Of a stretch of DNA of 64,000 bases, positions 20,090 to 28,151 are shown one piece after another. This DNA comes from Geodermatophilus saharensis. GTDB lineage: Bacteria; Actinomycetota; Actinomycetes; Mycobacteriales; Geodermatophilaceae. Made by a program: the position numbers and the translations under genes. How positions within the stretch are numbered: the stretch's first letter is position 1; every line of letters begins with the position of its first letter. The DNA lies in the NCBI RefSeq assembly GCF_900188205.1, contig NZ_FZOH01000001.1:220359-284358 (forward strand), given 5' to 3'. Below the pieces are notes generated by a model, which ran no database searches, was not told the origin of the DNA, and saw nothing but the letters and a program-made list of their open reading frames with translations.

Positions 20090-21505
20090 GTGCACGTGCC
20101 ACCCGTCGTGCTGGAGCGGGACGCGGACCGCCCGCTGGCCACCCAGCTGGCCGACGCCCTGCGCGCCGCCACCGCGGGCGGTGTCCTGCGCCCCGGCGAC
20201 CGGCTGCCCTCGACCCGGGAGCTCGCCGCCGCCCTGCGGGTGAGCCGCACCGTGACCGCCGCGGCCTACGACCAGCTGGTGGCCGAGGGCTGGGCCGCCG
20301 GCCGCCGCGGCGCGGGCACCTTCGTGGTGGGTGCCGCACCCTCCGCGCCGGCGCCGCGGCAGGCCGGGGCCCGGGAGCCCGACCGCCGCGCGCCGGCGGT
20401 CGACCTGCGCGCGGGGTCGCCCTGCCTGGAGGTGCTCGACCCGGCCGCGTGGCGGCGGGCCTGGCGCGCCGCCGGCGACACCCCGCCCGACGCCCTCCCC
20501 GACCCGGCCGGCGACCCCGCCTTCCAGGCCACGGTCGCCGAGCACCTGCTCCGGCACCGCGGGCTGCCGGTCGAGCCCCCGGCCGTGCTGGCGACCGCGG
20601 GCACGTCCACGGCGGTGGCGGAGGTGGCCCGGCTCCTGCCGCCGGGCAGCCGCGTCGGCGTCGAGGACCCCGGCTACCAGCGGGCGGCGGAGGCGCTCCG
20701 GGCGGCCGGCGTCGAGGTGGTGCCCTGCCCGGTCGACGACGACGGGCTCGTCGTCGACGCGGTGCCGGACGGGCTGGCCGCCGTCTACTGCACGCCGGCC
20801 CACCAGTGGCCGCTCGGGCGGCGGATGCCGGCGGCGCGGCGGGTGGCGCTGGTCGCCCGGGCCCGTGCGGAGGGCTGGTGGGTCCTCGAGGACGACTACG
20901 ACGGCGAGCTGCGCTACGACGTCGCCCCGCTGCCACTGCTGGCCGCGCTCGGCCCCGACGTCGTCGTGCACCTGGGCACGAGCAGCAAGGTCGTGAGCCC
21001 GACCCTCGGCGTCGGGTGGCTGGTGGCACCCGCGGCGCTGCGGGCGGACCTGCTCGACCGGCGGACGGCGACCGGCACCCGGCCCGCGCGGGCGGGGCAG
21101 CGGGTGCTCGCCGCCATGGCGGCCTCCGGTGACCTCTCCCGGCACCTGCGGCGGCTGCGCCGGGAGCTGGCCGAGCGGCGCGGGCAGGTGACCACGGAGC
21201 TCGGCCGGGCCGGCGTGCCCGTGGCGGGGGACCCGGCCGGGGCGCACGTGCTCGTCCCGCTGCCCGACGCGGCCACGGAGGCGGCCGCCGTCGCCGGGGC
21301 CGCCGCGCGGGGCCTCGCCGTCGACGGCCTGGCCCGGCACCGCACCGGTCCGGGACCGCACCGGCCGGCGGCCGGACTGGTGCTCGGCTTCGCCGCCCCG
21401 TCCCGCGCCGAGCTGCTCCGGTCGCTGCCGCTGCTCGCGGACGTCGTCCGGAACGCGACCGGCGCGCCACCCCGAGGGGGTGGCGCGCCGGTCGTCAGCG
21501 GCTGA
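20090..21505 (+). CDS. MocR-family (GntR/aminotransferase) transcriptional regulator
   Basis: A 471-residue fusion of an N-terminal GntR winged helix (about residues 5-75; GDRLPSTRELAAALRVSRTV is the recognition segment) and a class I aminotransferase-like domain (about 110-460). The PLP lysine is retained at K300 in GTSSKVVSPTLG. Such proteins sense pyridoxal phosphate or PLP-amino acid adducts and regulate vitamin B6 or amino-acid genes. The GTG at 20090 is chosen because GGAGG lies 7 nt upstream and the fold starts there. The last 15 codons overlap a perfect 17-bp inverted repeat that also ends korB transcription. Confidence 0.9.
   Translation: MHVPPVVLERDADRPLATQLADALRAATAGGVLRPGDRLPSTRELAAALRVSRTVTAAAYDQLVAEGWAAGRRGAGTFVVGAAPSAPAPRQAGAREPDRRAPAVDLRAGSPCLEVLDPAAWRRAWRAAGDTPPDALPDPAGDPAFQATVAEHLLRHRGLPVEPPAVLATAGTSTAVAEVARLLPPGSRVGVEDPGYQRAAEALRAAGVEVVPCPVDDDGLVVDAVPDGLAAVYCTPAHQWPLGRRMPAARRVALVARARAEGWWVLEDDYDGELRYDVAPLPLLAALGPDVVVHLGTSSKVVSPTLGVGWLVAPAALRADLLDRRTATGTRPARAGQRVLAAMAASGDLSRHLRRLRRELAERRGQVTTELGRAGVPVAGDPAGAHVLVPLPDAATEAAAVAGAAARGLAVDGLARHRTGPGPHRPAAGLVLGFAAPSRAELLRSLPLLADVVRNATGAPPRGGGAPVVSG
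21457..21493. terminator. Bidirectional terminator hairpin, 17-bp perfect stem
   Basis: The arms 21457-21473 and 21477-21493 are exact reverse complements, with a 3-nt loop (GAG). The hairpin begins 12 nt past the korB stop on the minus strand and lies inside the last codons of the mocR-type gene on the plus strand. No U-tract is present on either strand, as is common for actinobacterial terminators. Confidence 0.85.
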
Positions 21506-22618
21506 TCAGGCGGACACGGTCCAGGTGTCGGTGCCGGCCAGCAGCGCCTCGAGGTCGCCGGGGCCCTGGGTCCGGGCCTCCTCGAGCTGGTCGAGCATCA
21601 TCCGGTCGTAGGTCGGCTTGCTGACCGAGCGGAAGACGCCCATCGGCGTGTAGCGCAGGTCCTGGCTGGACAGCCGCGAGAGCGCGAACGCGTAGGACGG
21701 GTCCTCCCGCGTGGCGTCGTGGACGACGATCTCGCTCGCGTCGACCTGGTTGGTCTCGGCGACCCGCAGCCCGCCGAACTCGTCGCGGACCACGCACGAG
21801 GCGCCGTCGGGACCGAAGACCAGGGGCTCGCCGTGCCGCAGCGGGATCGTCCACGTCGGGCCGGTCGCCGGGTCCTTGAGCAGGTCGAACGCGCCGTCGT
21901 TGAAGATGTTGCAGTTCTGGTAGATCTCCACCAGCGCGGTGCCCCGGTGCTCGGCGGCCTGCCGCAGCACCTCGGTGAGGCCCTTGCGGTCGGAGTCCAT
22001 CGCCCGGCCCACGAACGTCGCGTCGGCACCGAGGGCCAGCGACACCGGGTTGAACGGGTGGTCCAGCGACCCCATGGGCGTGGACTTGGTGACCTTGCCG
22101 ACCTCGGACGTGGGGGAGTACTGGCCCTTGGTCAGCCCGTAGATCCGGTTGTTGAACAGCAGGATCGTCATGTCCACGTTGCGGCGCAGGGCGTGGATCA
22201 GGTGGTTGCCGCCGATCGACAGCGCGTCGCCGTCGCCGGTGACGACCCACACCGACAGGTCCGGCCGGGAGGCGGCCAGGCCGGTGGCGATCGCCGGGGC
22301 GCGGCCGTGGATCGAGTGCATCCCGTAGGTGTTCATGTAGTACGGGAAGCGCGAGGAGCAGCCGATGCCCGAGACGATGACCATGTCCTCGCGGGCGATC
22401 CCGAGCGAGGGCAGGAAGCTCTGGACGGCGTTGAGGATGACGTAGTCACCGCAGCCGGGGCACCAGCGCACCTCCTGGTCGGTCTTCATGTCCTTGGCCT
22501 TGAGGGCGGCCTGCTTCTCGCCCTGGGTCTCGACCGAGTCGGCGATCGCCTGCTGGATGCGGGCGTCGATCGGCGTCCCCGGCATGCCGAGGTCGTGCAC
22601 GTGCGGGGAGGTGGTCAC
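21506..22618 (-). CDS. korB: 2-oxoglutarate:ferredoxin oxidoreductase beta subunit
   Basis: KorB (370 aa) binds thiamine diphosphate and a [4Fe-4S] cluster and, with KorA, converts 2-oxoglutarate and CoA to succinyl-CoA while reducing ferredoxin. Cluster cysteines C53, C56 (WCPGCGDY), C87 (GIGCSSR) and C236 (QNCNIF) are all present. The ThDP motif runs from GDGDALSIGGNH (about 128) to FNN (155-157). The GTG start overlaps the korA stop, giving a coupled korAB unit. Specificity for 2-oxoglutarate instead of pyruvate is inferred from the two-gene architecture and similarity to actinobacterial KorB. Confidence 0.94.
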   Translation of the reverse strand: MTTSPHVHDLGMPGTPIDARIQQAIADSVETQGEKQAALKAKDMKTDQEVRWCPGCGDYVILNAVQSFLPSLGIAREDMVIVSGIGCSSRFPYYMNTYGMHSIHGRAPAIATGLAASRPDLSVWVVTGDGDALSIGGNHLIHALRRNVDMTILLFNNRIYGLTKGQYSPTSEVGKVTKSTPMGSLDHPFNPVSLALGADATFVGRAMDSDRKGLTEVLRQAAEHRGTALVEIYQNCNIFNDGAFDLLKDPATGPTWTIPLRHGEPLVFGPDGASCVVRDEFGGLRVAETNQVDASEIVVHDATREDPSYAFALSRLSSQDLRYTPMGVFRSVSKPTYDRMMLDQLEEARTQGPGDLEALLAGTDTWTVSA

Positions 22619-24558
22619 GTCGTGCCTCCGGTGCTGGCGGTCGGAGTGGTGGAGTCGATGACGTCCTGCACGACCGCGGCGAGCTCGGCGGCCCGGAAGG
22701 GCAGCCCGCGCACCTGGGTGTGGCTCTGGACGTCGACGAGGTACTTCGCGCGCAGGAGCAGCGCGAGCTGCCCCATGTTCATCTCCGGGCAGACCACCCG
22801 GTCGTACCGGCCCAGGACCTCGCCGAGGTCGGCCGGCATGGGGTTGACGTGCCGCAGGTGGATCTGGGCGACCGACCGGCCGGAGCGGCGGATCCGCCGG
22901 CAGGCCGCGCCGATCGGCCCGTAGGTCGAGCCCCAGCCGATCACCGCCACCCGCGCGTCGCCGTCGGGGTCGTCGACGTCGGTGGGCGGGATGTCGGCGG
23001 CGATGCCGTCGACCTTGGCCTGCCGCAGCCGGGTCATCAGGTCGTGGTTGGCCGGGTCGTAGGAGATGTTGCCGCTCTTGTCGGCCTTCTCCAGCCCGCC
23101 GATGCGGTGCTGCATGCCCGCGGTGCCAGGGACCGCCCACGGGCGGGCCAGCGTCTCGGGGTCGCGCAGGTAGGGCAGGAACTCCGGCGTCCCGTCGGCG
23201 GCCGCGCCGTTGGGCTCGGTGGCGAACTCGACCCGCAGGTCGGGCAGCTCGTCGACGGCGGGGACGGCCCACGGCTCGGCGCCGTTGGCCAGGTACCCGT
23301 CGGACAGCAGCATGACCGGCGTCCGGTACTTCAGCGCGATCCGCGCCGCCTCCAGCGCGGCGTCGAAGCAGTCACCGGGGGAGCGGGGTGCGATCACCGG
23401 CAGCGGGGCCTCGCCGTTGCGCCCGAACATGGCCTGCAGCAGGTCCGACTGCTCGGTCTTGGTGGGCAGCCCGGTGGAGGGCCCGCCGCGCTGCACGTCG
23501 ACGACGACCAGCGGCAGCTCGGTCATCACGGCCAGGCCCAGCGCCTCGGACTTGAGCGAGACACCGGGGCCCGACGTCGTCGTGATGCCGAGCGCGCCGC
23601 CGAACGAGGCGCCCAGCGCCGCGCCGATGCCGGCGATCTCGTCCTCGGCCTGGAAGGTGCGCACGCCGAAGGCCTTGTGCCGCGACAGCTCGTGGAGGAT
23701 GTCCGACGCCGGGGTGATCGGGTAGGCGCCGAGGAACACCGGCAGGCCCGACCGCTGCCCGGCGGCGACCAGCCCGAGGGCCAGCGCCTGGTTGCCGGAG
23801 ATGTTGCGGTAGCGGCCCGGCGGCATCGGCGCGGGCTTGATCTCGTAGGAGACCGCGAAGGCCTCCGTCGTCTCGCCGTAGTTGTAGCCGGCGCGGAAGG
23901 CGGCGATGTTGGCCGCGGCGATCCCGGGCTTGCGGCGGAACTGCCGCTCGAGGAAGCGCACGGTGCCCTCGGTGGGCCGGTGGTACATCCAGCTCAGCAG
24001 GCCGAGGGTGAACATGTTCTTGCTGCGCTCGGCCTCCTTCTTGCCGAGGCCGGAGTCGGCCAGCGCCTCGAGCGTCATGGAGGTGAGCGGGACGGCGACG
24101 ACCTGCCAGCCGTCGAGCGAGCCGTCCTCGAGGGGGTTGGTGGCGTAGCCGACCTTCGCCAGGTTGCGCGGGGTGAACTCGTCGCTGTCGGCGATGACCA
24201 GCCCGCCGCCGGGCAGGTCGCCGAGGTTGGCCTTGAGCGCCGCGGGGTTCATCGCCACGAGGACGTCCGGGGCGTCACCCGGCGTCATGATGTCGTGGTC
24301 GGCGAAGTGCAGCTGGAAGGAGCTGACGCCGGGCAGGGTGCCCGTCGGCGCGCGGATCTCGGCGGGGAAGTTGGGCAGCGTCGACAGGTCGTTGCCGAAG
24401 GACGCGGTCTCGCTGGTGAAGCGGTTGCCGGTCAGCTGCATGCCGTCACCCGAGTCGCCGGCCAGCCGGATCACGACGCGGTCGAGCTCGACGACGCTCT
24501 TGACGAGCCCACCGGGGGCCGAGCTGCCGGGCGTGGTGGTCGGTTCGAGAGCAGTCAT
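22615..24558 (-). CDS. korA: 2-oxoglutarate:ferredoxin oxidoreductase alpha subunit (gamma-alpha fusion)
   Basis: KorA (647 aa) is a fusion of the gamma domain (about residues 25-210; starts VVIRLAGDSGDGMQLTGNRF) and the alpha domain (about 245-640; ISGNQALALGLVAAG and YPITPASDILHEL). The alpha domain contributes to ThDP and substrate binding. It acts with KorB in the TCA cycle as an oxygen-tolerant alternative to 2-oxoglutarate dehydrogenase, as shown for mycobacterial KorAB. The ATG at 24558 follows TGGAGG. A CRP-like palindrome lies 54 nt upstream of the start. Confidence 0.95.
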   Translation of the reverse strand: MTALEPTTTPGSSAPGGLVKSVVELDRVVIRLAGDSGDGMQLTGNRFTSETASFGNDLSTLPNFPAEIRAPTGTLPGVSSFQLHFADHDIMTPGDAPDVLVAMNPAALKANLGDLPGGGLVIADSDEFTPRNLAKVGYATNPLEDGSLDGWQVVAVPLTSMTLEALADSGLGKKEAERSKNMFTLGLLSWMYHRPTEGTVRFLERQFRRKPGIAAANIAAFRAGYNYGETTEAFAVSYEIKPAPMPPGRYRNISGNQALALGLVAAGQRSGLPVFLGAYPITPASDILHELSRHKAFGVRTFQAEDEIAGIGAALGASFGGALGITTTSGPGVSLKSEALGLAVMTELPLVVVDVQRGGPSTGLPTKTEQSDLLQAMFGRNGEAPLPVIAPRSPGDCFDAALEAARIALKYRTPVMLLSDGYLANGAEPWAVPAVDELPDLRVEFATEPNGAAADGTPEFLPYLRDPETLARPWAVPGTAGMQHRIGGLEKADKSGNISYDPANHDLMTRLRQAKVDGIAADIPPTDVDDPDGDARVAVIGWGSTYGPIGAACRRIRRSGRSVAQIHLRHVNPMPADLGEVLGRYDRVVCPEMNMGQLALLLRAKYLVDVQSHTQVRGLPFRAAELAAVVQDVIDSTTPTASTGGTT

Positions 24559-24582
24559 CTGGCGTGGTACCTCCAGCGGCCG

Positions 24583-24625
24583 AGGTTACGTGGCGGCGTG
24601 CCGGCCGAACCGTGACGCGGATCAC
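24583..24625 (-). promoter_or_regulatory. korAB promoter region with CRP-like box
   Basis: GTGACGCGGATCAC at 24612-24625 fits the GTGA-N6-TCAC core bound by CRP/GlxR-type regulators. On the minus strand a possible minus-10 (TAACCT, 24588 to 24583) would place transcription start near 24576 and the box centre about 42 nt upstream, a class II activator position. The minus-35 is weak, consistent with activator dependence. The hexamer and the distance are read from sequence; regulation is inference. Confidence 0.5.
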
Positions 24626-24713
24626 GGACGGTAGCCGGTGTGCCCGGCGGGGCGGGGTCTGTCCAGCGCAACTCCTCGCGCGCGGCCGCCATTCCGGACG
24701 CCGCCGTCCGTGA

Positions 24714-24755
24714 CCGGGGTCGCAGCCGGGGCCGGGGTCGCAGCCGGGGCCGGGG
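24714..24755 (+). repeat. Two exact 18-bp tandem repeats upstream of htpX
   Basis: The unit CCGGGGTCGCAGCCGGGG occurs twice without mismatch (24714-24731, 24732-24749), followed by a 6-bp partial third copy. It lies 33 bp before the start chosen for the HtpX-like gene, in the korA/htpX divergent spacer. The frame through it is open but has no family similarity, so I treat it as non-coding. Confidence 0.8.
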
Positions 24756-24787
24756 AACGGCGGTTCCCGCCGTTCCGTTCACGAGGG

Positions 24788-25651
24788 GTGCGGCGCTGGG
24801 GCAACGGGGTGCGGACGGCCCTCCTGCTGGGGCTGATGGCCGGCGTCGTGCTCGCCGCGGGTGGGCTGGTGGCCGGCCGCGCGGGGCTGGTGGTCGCGCT
24901 CGTGGTCGCCCTCGGGGTGAACGGGTGGGCCTGGTACCGCTCCGACCGGCTGGCGCTGCGGGCCATGCGCGCGTTCCCGGTCACCGAGACGCAGGCGCCG
25001 GGCCTCTACGCGATGGTGCGCGAGCTGGCCACCCAGGCGCGCCGGCCCATGCCGCGGCTCTACGTCAGCCCGACCGACCAGCCCAACGCCTTCGCCACCG
25101 GGCGCACGCCGCGCCGGGCCGCGGTGTGCTGCACGCAGGGCGTGCTCGAGCTGCTCGACCGCCGGCAGCTGCGCGCGGTGCTGGCCCACGAGCTCTCGCA
25201 CGTCTACAACCGCGACGTCCTGCTCGGGTCGGTCGCCGGCGCGCTGGCCGCCGTCGTCACCTACCTGGCGCACGTGGCCACGTTCAGCACGCTGTTCGGC
25301 GGCCGCGACGACGAGCGCGAGGGCGGCCTGCTCGGCACGCTCCTGCTCGTGCTGCTCGGTCCGCTGGCCGCCGGCCTGGTGCGGCTCGCGGTCGGCCGCA
25401 GCCGCGAGTACGAGGCCGACGCCGACGGCGCGCGGCTGTGCGGCGACCCGCTGGCCCTGGCCGGTGCCCTGCGCCGGATCGCGGCGGGCACCGAGGCCCG
25501 GCCGCTGCCGGCCGACGAGCGGCTCGTGGCGCAGGGCCACCTGATGATCGCGGCACCGTTCCGCCCGGCCGGCCTGGCGGCGCTGTTCGCCACCCACCCG
25601 CCGATGGCCGAGCGCATCGCCCGGCTGGAGCGGATGGCCCGGGAGGGCTGA
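24788..25651 (+). CDS. htpX: HtpX-like membrane zinc metalloprotease (M48)
   Basis: The 287-residue product has two N-terminal transmembrane helices (about 8-30 and 32-48), the zinc-binding HELSH motif (H134, E135, H138), two further hydrophobic segments around residues 145-200, and the third ligand region REYEAD (E207). HtpX-type proteases degrade damaged membrane proteins under envelope stress. The frame is open upstream to 24638, but those residues are low complexity; the GTG at 24788 gives the typical HtpX start and length. It converges on the deacetylase gene with a 12-nt gap. Confidence 0.88.
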   Translation: MRRWGNGVRTALLLGLMAGVVLAAGGLVAGRAGLVVALVVALGVNGWAWYRSDRLALRAMRAFPVTETQAPGLYAMVRELATQARRPMPRLYVSPTDQPNAFATGRTPRRAAVCCTQGVLELLDRRQLRAVLAHELSHVYNRDVLLGSVAGALAAVVTYLAHVATFSTLFGGRDDEREGGLLGTLLLVLLGPLAAGLVRLAVGRSREYEADADGARLCGDPLALAGALRRIAAGTEARPLPADERLVAQGHLMIAAPFRPAGLAALFATHPPMAERIARLERMAREG

Positions 25652-25663
25652 CCGGGCGCGCGC

Positions 25664-26557
25664 TCAGAACGCCGCGTCCATCTGGGCGATCAGCGTCGGG
25701 CCGTCCCAGGTCGGCGGCGGCATGATCCGCCGGATGGTCATCAGCGGCCGGTCCGGGTCCTGGGCGTCGCCGAGCTGGAAGGCCGCCCGGTAGCCGGCGG
25801 CCGCCACGTGGTCCACGGCCTCCTGCGACCAGACGCCGTACGGATAGGCCAGCAGGTCCACGGGGTGGCCGAGGATGCCGCCGAGCTGCGCCCGCGGCTC
25901 GTCGACCTGCACCCGCCACTGGTCGCCGCCGAGCCGGTCCATCCGCTGGTGGTCGTAGGAGTGGGCCCCGATGGTCATGCCGGCGCGGTCGAGGTCGCGC
26001 AGGTCGTCCTCGCTGAGCCACCCCTCGGCGCCGAGCACCATCGTCTGCGGGAAGAAGGTCCCCACGAAGCCGAAGCGGACGAGCTCGGGGAGGGCCACGG
26101 CGTGGTGGGACCCCCAGCCGTCGTCGAAGGTCAGCAGGACGGGCCTGGCCGGCAGGGGAGTGCCGAACTCGAGGTGGTCGACGAGCGCCGTGCCGCTGAC
26201 CGGCGTGAACCCGCCGTCGCGCAGGGCCTGCAGCTGGGCGGTCAGGACCGACGGCGGCGTGATGATGCTGCGGGCCGCCTCGCTGTCGGTCGGGATGTGG
26301 TCGCGCAGGTTGTGGAAGCACAGCACCGGCACCGTCGAGCGGGCCAGGACCTCCTGCGGCGTGCCCGGGGTCGGAGGCGGTGTGGTGGCCGGCGGGGCCG
26401 GGGGCTCCGTGGTGGTCGGTGCGGCCGTGGTGGTCGGAGCGGCGGAGGTCGTGCCCGGGCCCGTCGTGCCGGCCGAGCGGGTGAAGGACGCGGGCCCGCG
26501 GGAGCAGCCGGCCAGCGCGGCGGCGGCTGCGGCGGCCAGGAACTGGCGTCTGCGCAC
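25664..26557 (-). CDS. Polysaccharide deacetylase lipoprotein
   Basis: The product (297 aa, GTG start) begins with a twin-arginine-like RRRQFL, a short Ala-rich hydrophobic stretch and the lipobox LAGC (C18), then a Thr/Pro-rich linker to about residue 65. The NodB-type carbohydrate esterase domain follows, with LLTFDDGW (metal Asp and catalytic base pair) and the HSYDH histidine motif, then AYPYG. Family 4 esterases remove acetyl groups from peptidoglycan, chitin or similar polymers; the substrate here is unknown. It probably acts anchored outside the membrane. Confidence 0.88.
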   Translation of the reverse strand: MRRRQFLAAAAAAALAGCSRGPASFTRSAGTTGPGTTSAAPTTTAAPTTTEPPAPPATTPPPTPGTPQEVLARSTVPVLCFHNLRDHIPTDSEAARSIITPPSVLTAQLQALRDGGFTPVSGTALVDHLEFGTPLPARPVLLTFDDGWGSHHAVALPELVRFGFVGTFFPQTMVLGAEGWLSEDDLRDLDRAGMTIGAHSYDHQRMDRLGGDQWRVQVDEPRAQLGGILGHPVDLLAYPYGVWSQEAVDHVAAAGYRAAFQLGDAQDPDRPLMTIRRIMPPPTWDGPTLIAQMDAAF

Positions 26558-26660
26558 GCATCGAGCGTCCTGCGCTCACGGTGTGTGAGACAAGCCCCTC
26601 GCGGCAGAAAGCGGCCGGTTCCGTCTCCCCTCGGGAGGGGGAGCTGCGTCGGGTCGCCCG

Positions 26661-26695
26661 CGGGGTCGGGGCGCCGTCCGGACGCCCCGACCCCG
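26661..26695 (-). terminator. Terminator after yajQ, 13-bp perfect stem
   Basis: Arms 26661-26673 and 26683-26695 are exact reverse complements with a 9-nt loop. The hairpin starts 7 nt beyond the stop of the YajQ gene on the minus strand and separates it from the deacetylase gene. No U-run is seen. Confidence 0.8.
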
Positions 26696-26701
26696 CGCCC
26701 C

Positions 26702-27193
26702 TCAGCGGTAGTTGTCGAACTGCAGGGCGACGTCGAGGTCCTTGCCGCGCAGCAGCTGCTGCACCGCCTGCAGGTCGTCGCGCTTCTTGCCGCTGACCCG
26801 CAGCTGGTCGCCCTGGATCTGCGCCTGGACGCCCTTGGGGCCCTCGTCGCGGATGAGCTTGGCGATCTTCTTGGCGGTGTCGGACTCGATGCCCTGCTTG
26901 ATCCGCGCGGACAGCTTGTAGGCCTTGCCCGAGGCCTGCGGCTCGTCGGCGTCGAGCGCCTTGAGCGAGATGCCCCGCTTCACCAGCTTGTCCTTGAAGA
27001 CGTCGAGGGCGGCGGTGACCCGCTCCTCGGTGTCGGCCTCGAGCAGGACGCCGTTCTCGCCGGCCCAGGAGATGCGGGCGTTGGTGCCGCGGAAGTCGAA
27101 GCGCTGGGAGAGCTCCTTGCCCGCCTGGTTGAGCGCGTTGTCGATCTCCTGGCGATCGACCTTGCTCACGACGTCGAAGGACGCGTCGGCCAT
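26702..27193 (-). CDS. yajQ: YajQ family nucleotide-binding protein
   Basis: This 163-residue protein matches the YajQ/DUF520 family: [20 protein letters not shown] at the start, FDFRGT, the KGISLKAL-like block and a C-terminal [10 protein letters not shown] with [11 protein letters not shown]. The family has two ferredoxin-like folds; a Xanthomonas member binds cyclic di-GMP, and others bind nucleotides or RNA. Full length, single gene, with its own terminator. It lies 1.2 kb from a cyclic-di-GMP turnover gene, which may be coincidence. Confidence 0.95.
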   Translation of the reverse strand: MADASFDVVSKVDRQEIDNALNQAGKELSQRFDFRGTNARISWAGENGVLLEADTEERVTAALDVFKDKLVKRGISLKALDADEPQASGKAYKLSARIKQGIESDTAKKIAKLIRDEGPKGVQAQIQGDQLRVSGKKRDDLQAVQQLLRGKDLDVALQFDNYR

Positions 27194-27262
27194 GTCTGCT
27201 CCTCACCTCCGCGGGCGGTGCGACCCGCCGCGGGACCAGTCGGACCTCGTCGGCCCGTCTTG

Positions 27263-27268
27263 TACGCT
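27263..27268 (+). promoter_or_regulatory. Putative minus-10 element of tRNA-Tyr
   Basis: TACGCT lies 17 nt before the tRNA, matching the TAnnnT pattern of actinobacterial housekeeping promoters. The hexamer 17 bp upstream (TCGGAC) is a weak minus-35. Confidence 0.4.
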
Positions 27269-27285
27269 CTCTCCCGTGGCACCAC

Positions 27286-27367
27286 GGCGGGTTGCCCGAG
27301 TGGCCAATGGGAGCGGACTGTAAATCCGTCGGCTTAGCCTACGAAGGTTCGAATCCTTCACCCGCCA
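27286..27367 (+). tRNA. tRNA-Tyr (anticodon GTA)
   Basis: An 82-nt class II tRNA. The acceptor stem is GGCGGGT with ACCCGCC, the anticodon GTA is at 27320-27322 in the loop CTGTAAA, there is a long variable arm, and the T loop is TTCGAAT. The CCA end is not encoded. A 15-bp hairpin terminator follows. Confidence 0.97.
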
Positions 27368-27376
27368 CGCCCGTGG

Positions 27377-27410
27377 CAGCGGCCCCCGACCGGCAGGTCG
27401 GGGGCCGCTG
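27377..27410. terminator. Bidirectional terminator between tRNA-Tyr and the TadG-like gene
   Basis: Arms 27377-27391 and 27396-27410 are exact reverse complements (15 bp) with loop GGCA. It lies 9 nt after tRNA-Tyr on the plus strand and 11 nt after the stop of the minus-strand gene, so it can serve both. Confidence 0.85.
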
Positions 27411-27421
27411 TGCGTCCGGCG

Positions 27422-27868
27422 TCAGCCCAGCGTCGGTGCCCGCGCGCCGGCGACGGCGTCGACCTGGAGGGGCCGGCCACCGAGGAAGAGCCAGCCGAAG
27501 GCGAGGTCGACCGAGCGGCCGCAGCGGACGGTCACCTCGGTGCCGTCGGTCTCGGCCGACCAGCTGTCGAGGGCGGTCCCGCCGTCGGCGAGGTGGTCGG
27601 CGACGGCGGCCCGCGCGGTCTCGGTGGTCAGTGGCAGCGTCGTACCGACACCCGTGGCGTACACGCGGGCCTCGTCGATCCGGTTGGCCGCGGCCAGCGC
27701 GGCGCCGTCGCACGCCGCCTGCAGGTCCTGCCGCTCGAGGAAGGCGTCGGAGGCCGCGATGGCCCCGAGGGCCATGAACACCGCCACCAGCCAGCAGACG
27801 AGTACGAAGGGGAGGGCGGACCCGCGCTCACCGTGGTGAGCGGGCACGCGCTGGTCCGCCGTCGGCAC
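27422..27868 (-). CDS. TadE/TadG-like pilus-type membrane protein
   Basis: About 148 residues. A GERGSALPF motif leads into one transmembrane helix (about residues 18-40), followed by LERQDLQAACDGAALAAANR. This N-terminal pattern is that of the Flp/Tad pilus-assembly TadG-like domain, in which the helix is inserted like a pilin. The rest of the chain is extracellular and featureless. No other tad gene is adjacent, so a role in a surface appendage is inference. The start is uncertain: GTG at 27868 or GTG at 27847 are both possible, and the frame is open further upstream without family similarity. Confidence 0.65.
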   Translation of the reverse strand: MPTADQRVPAHHGERGSALPFVLVCWLVAVFMALGAIAASDAFLERQDLQAACDGAALAAANRIDEARVYATGVGTTLPLTTETARAAVADHLADGGTALDSWSAETDGTEVTVRCGRSVDLAFGWLFLGGRPLQVDAVAGARAPTLG

Positions 27869-28151
27869 GGCGGGCAGCGTAGGGCCGTCCCGGACCCGTC
27901 CGGCGCTCGTCCCCAGGGGCTCCGCCCACCGCGGGTCACCGTTCACCCGCCCAAGTGACACTGGGGGGTCTCCAGTTGACCTGGTGTCACAAAGTAACGG
28001 CGTGTCACCCGATCGTGATTCTCCGTGCTTGACTCGCGCGGGTGAGGGCACCAAGGTCATCAGTGCGGTCCGTACACGAACGACGCTCTGCCCCCGCGCC
28101 CGGGTGACAGCCGCACGTCAACAGCTGTCCCTTCCTGCCTGAGGAGGCGTC
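27869..28151. promoter_or_regulatory. Divergent intergenic region with GTGWCAC motifs and a putative promoter
   Basis: This 283-bp gap lies between the minus-strand TadG-like gene and the plus-strand repeat peptide gene. It is locally less GC-rich. GTGACAC at 27955-27961 and GTGTCAC at 27984-27990 form an inverted pair, and another GTGTCAC is at 28002-28008, 18 bp from the previous copy. A possible promoter toward the repeat peptide is TTGACT (28029-28034), 17 bp, then CAAGGT (28052-28057), which would leave a leader of about 85-90 nt. No known riboswitch was recognised. Confidence 0.45.

Noticed and set aside
21506..24558. Pyruvate:ferredoxin oxidoreductase
   Set aside because: The two-gene gamma-alpha plus beta layout and overall resemblance to actinobacterial KorAB favour 2-oxoglutarate; no separate delta ferredoxin subunit is encoded.
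27869..28151. c-di-GMP, c-di-AMP or other known riboswitch in the leader of the RGAKWA gene
   Set aside because: I looked for the conserved cores of GEMM and ydaO-type riboswitches in the leader and did not find them.
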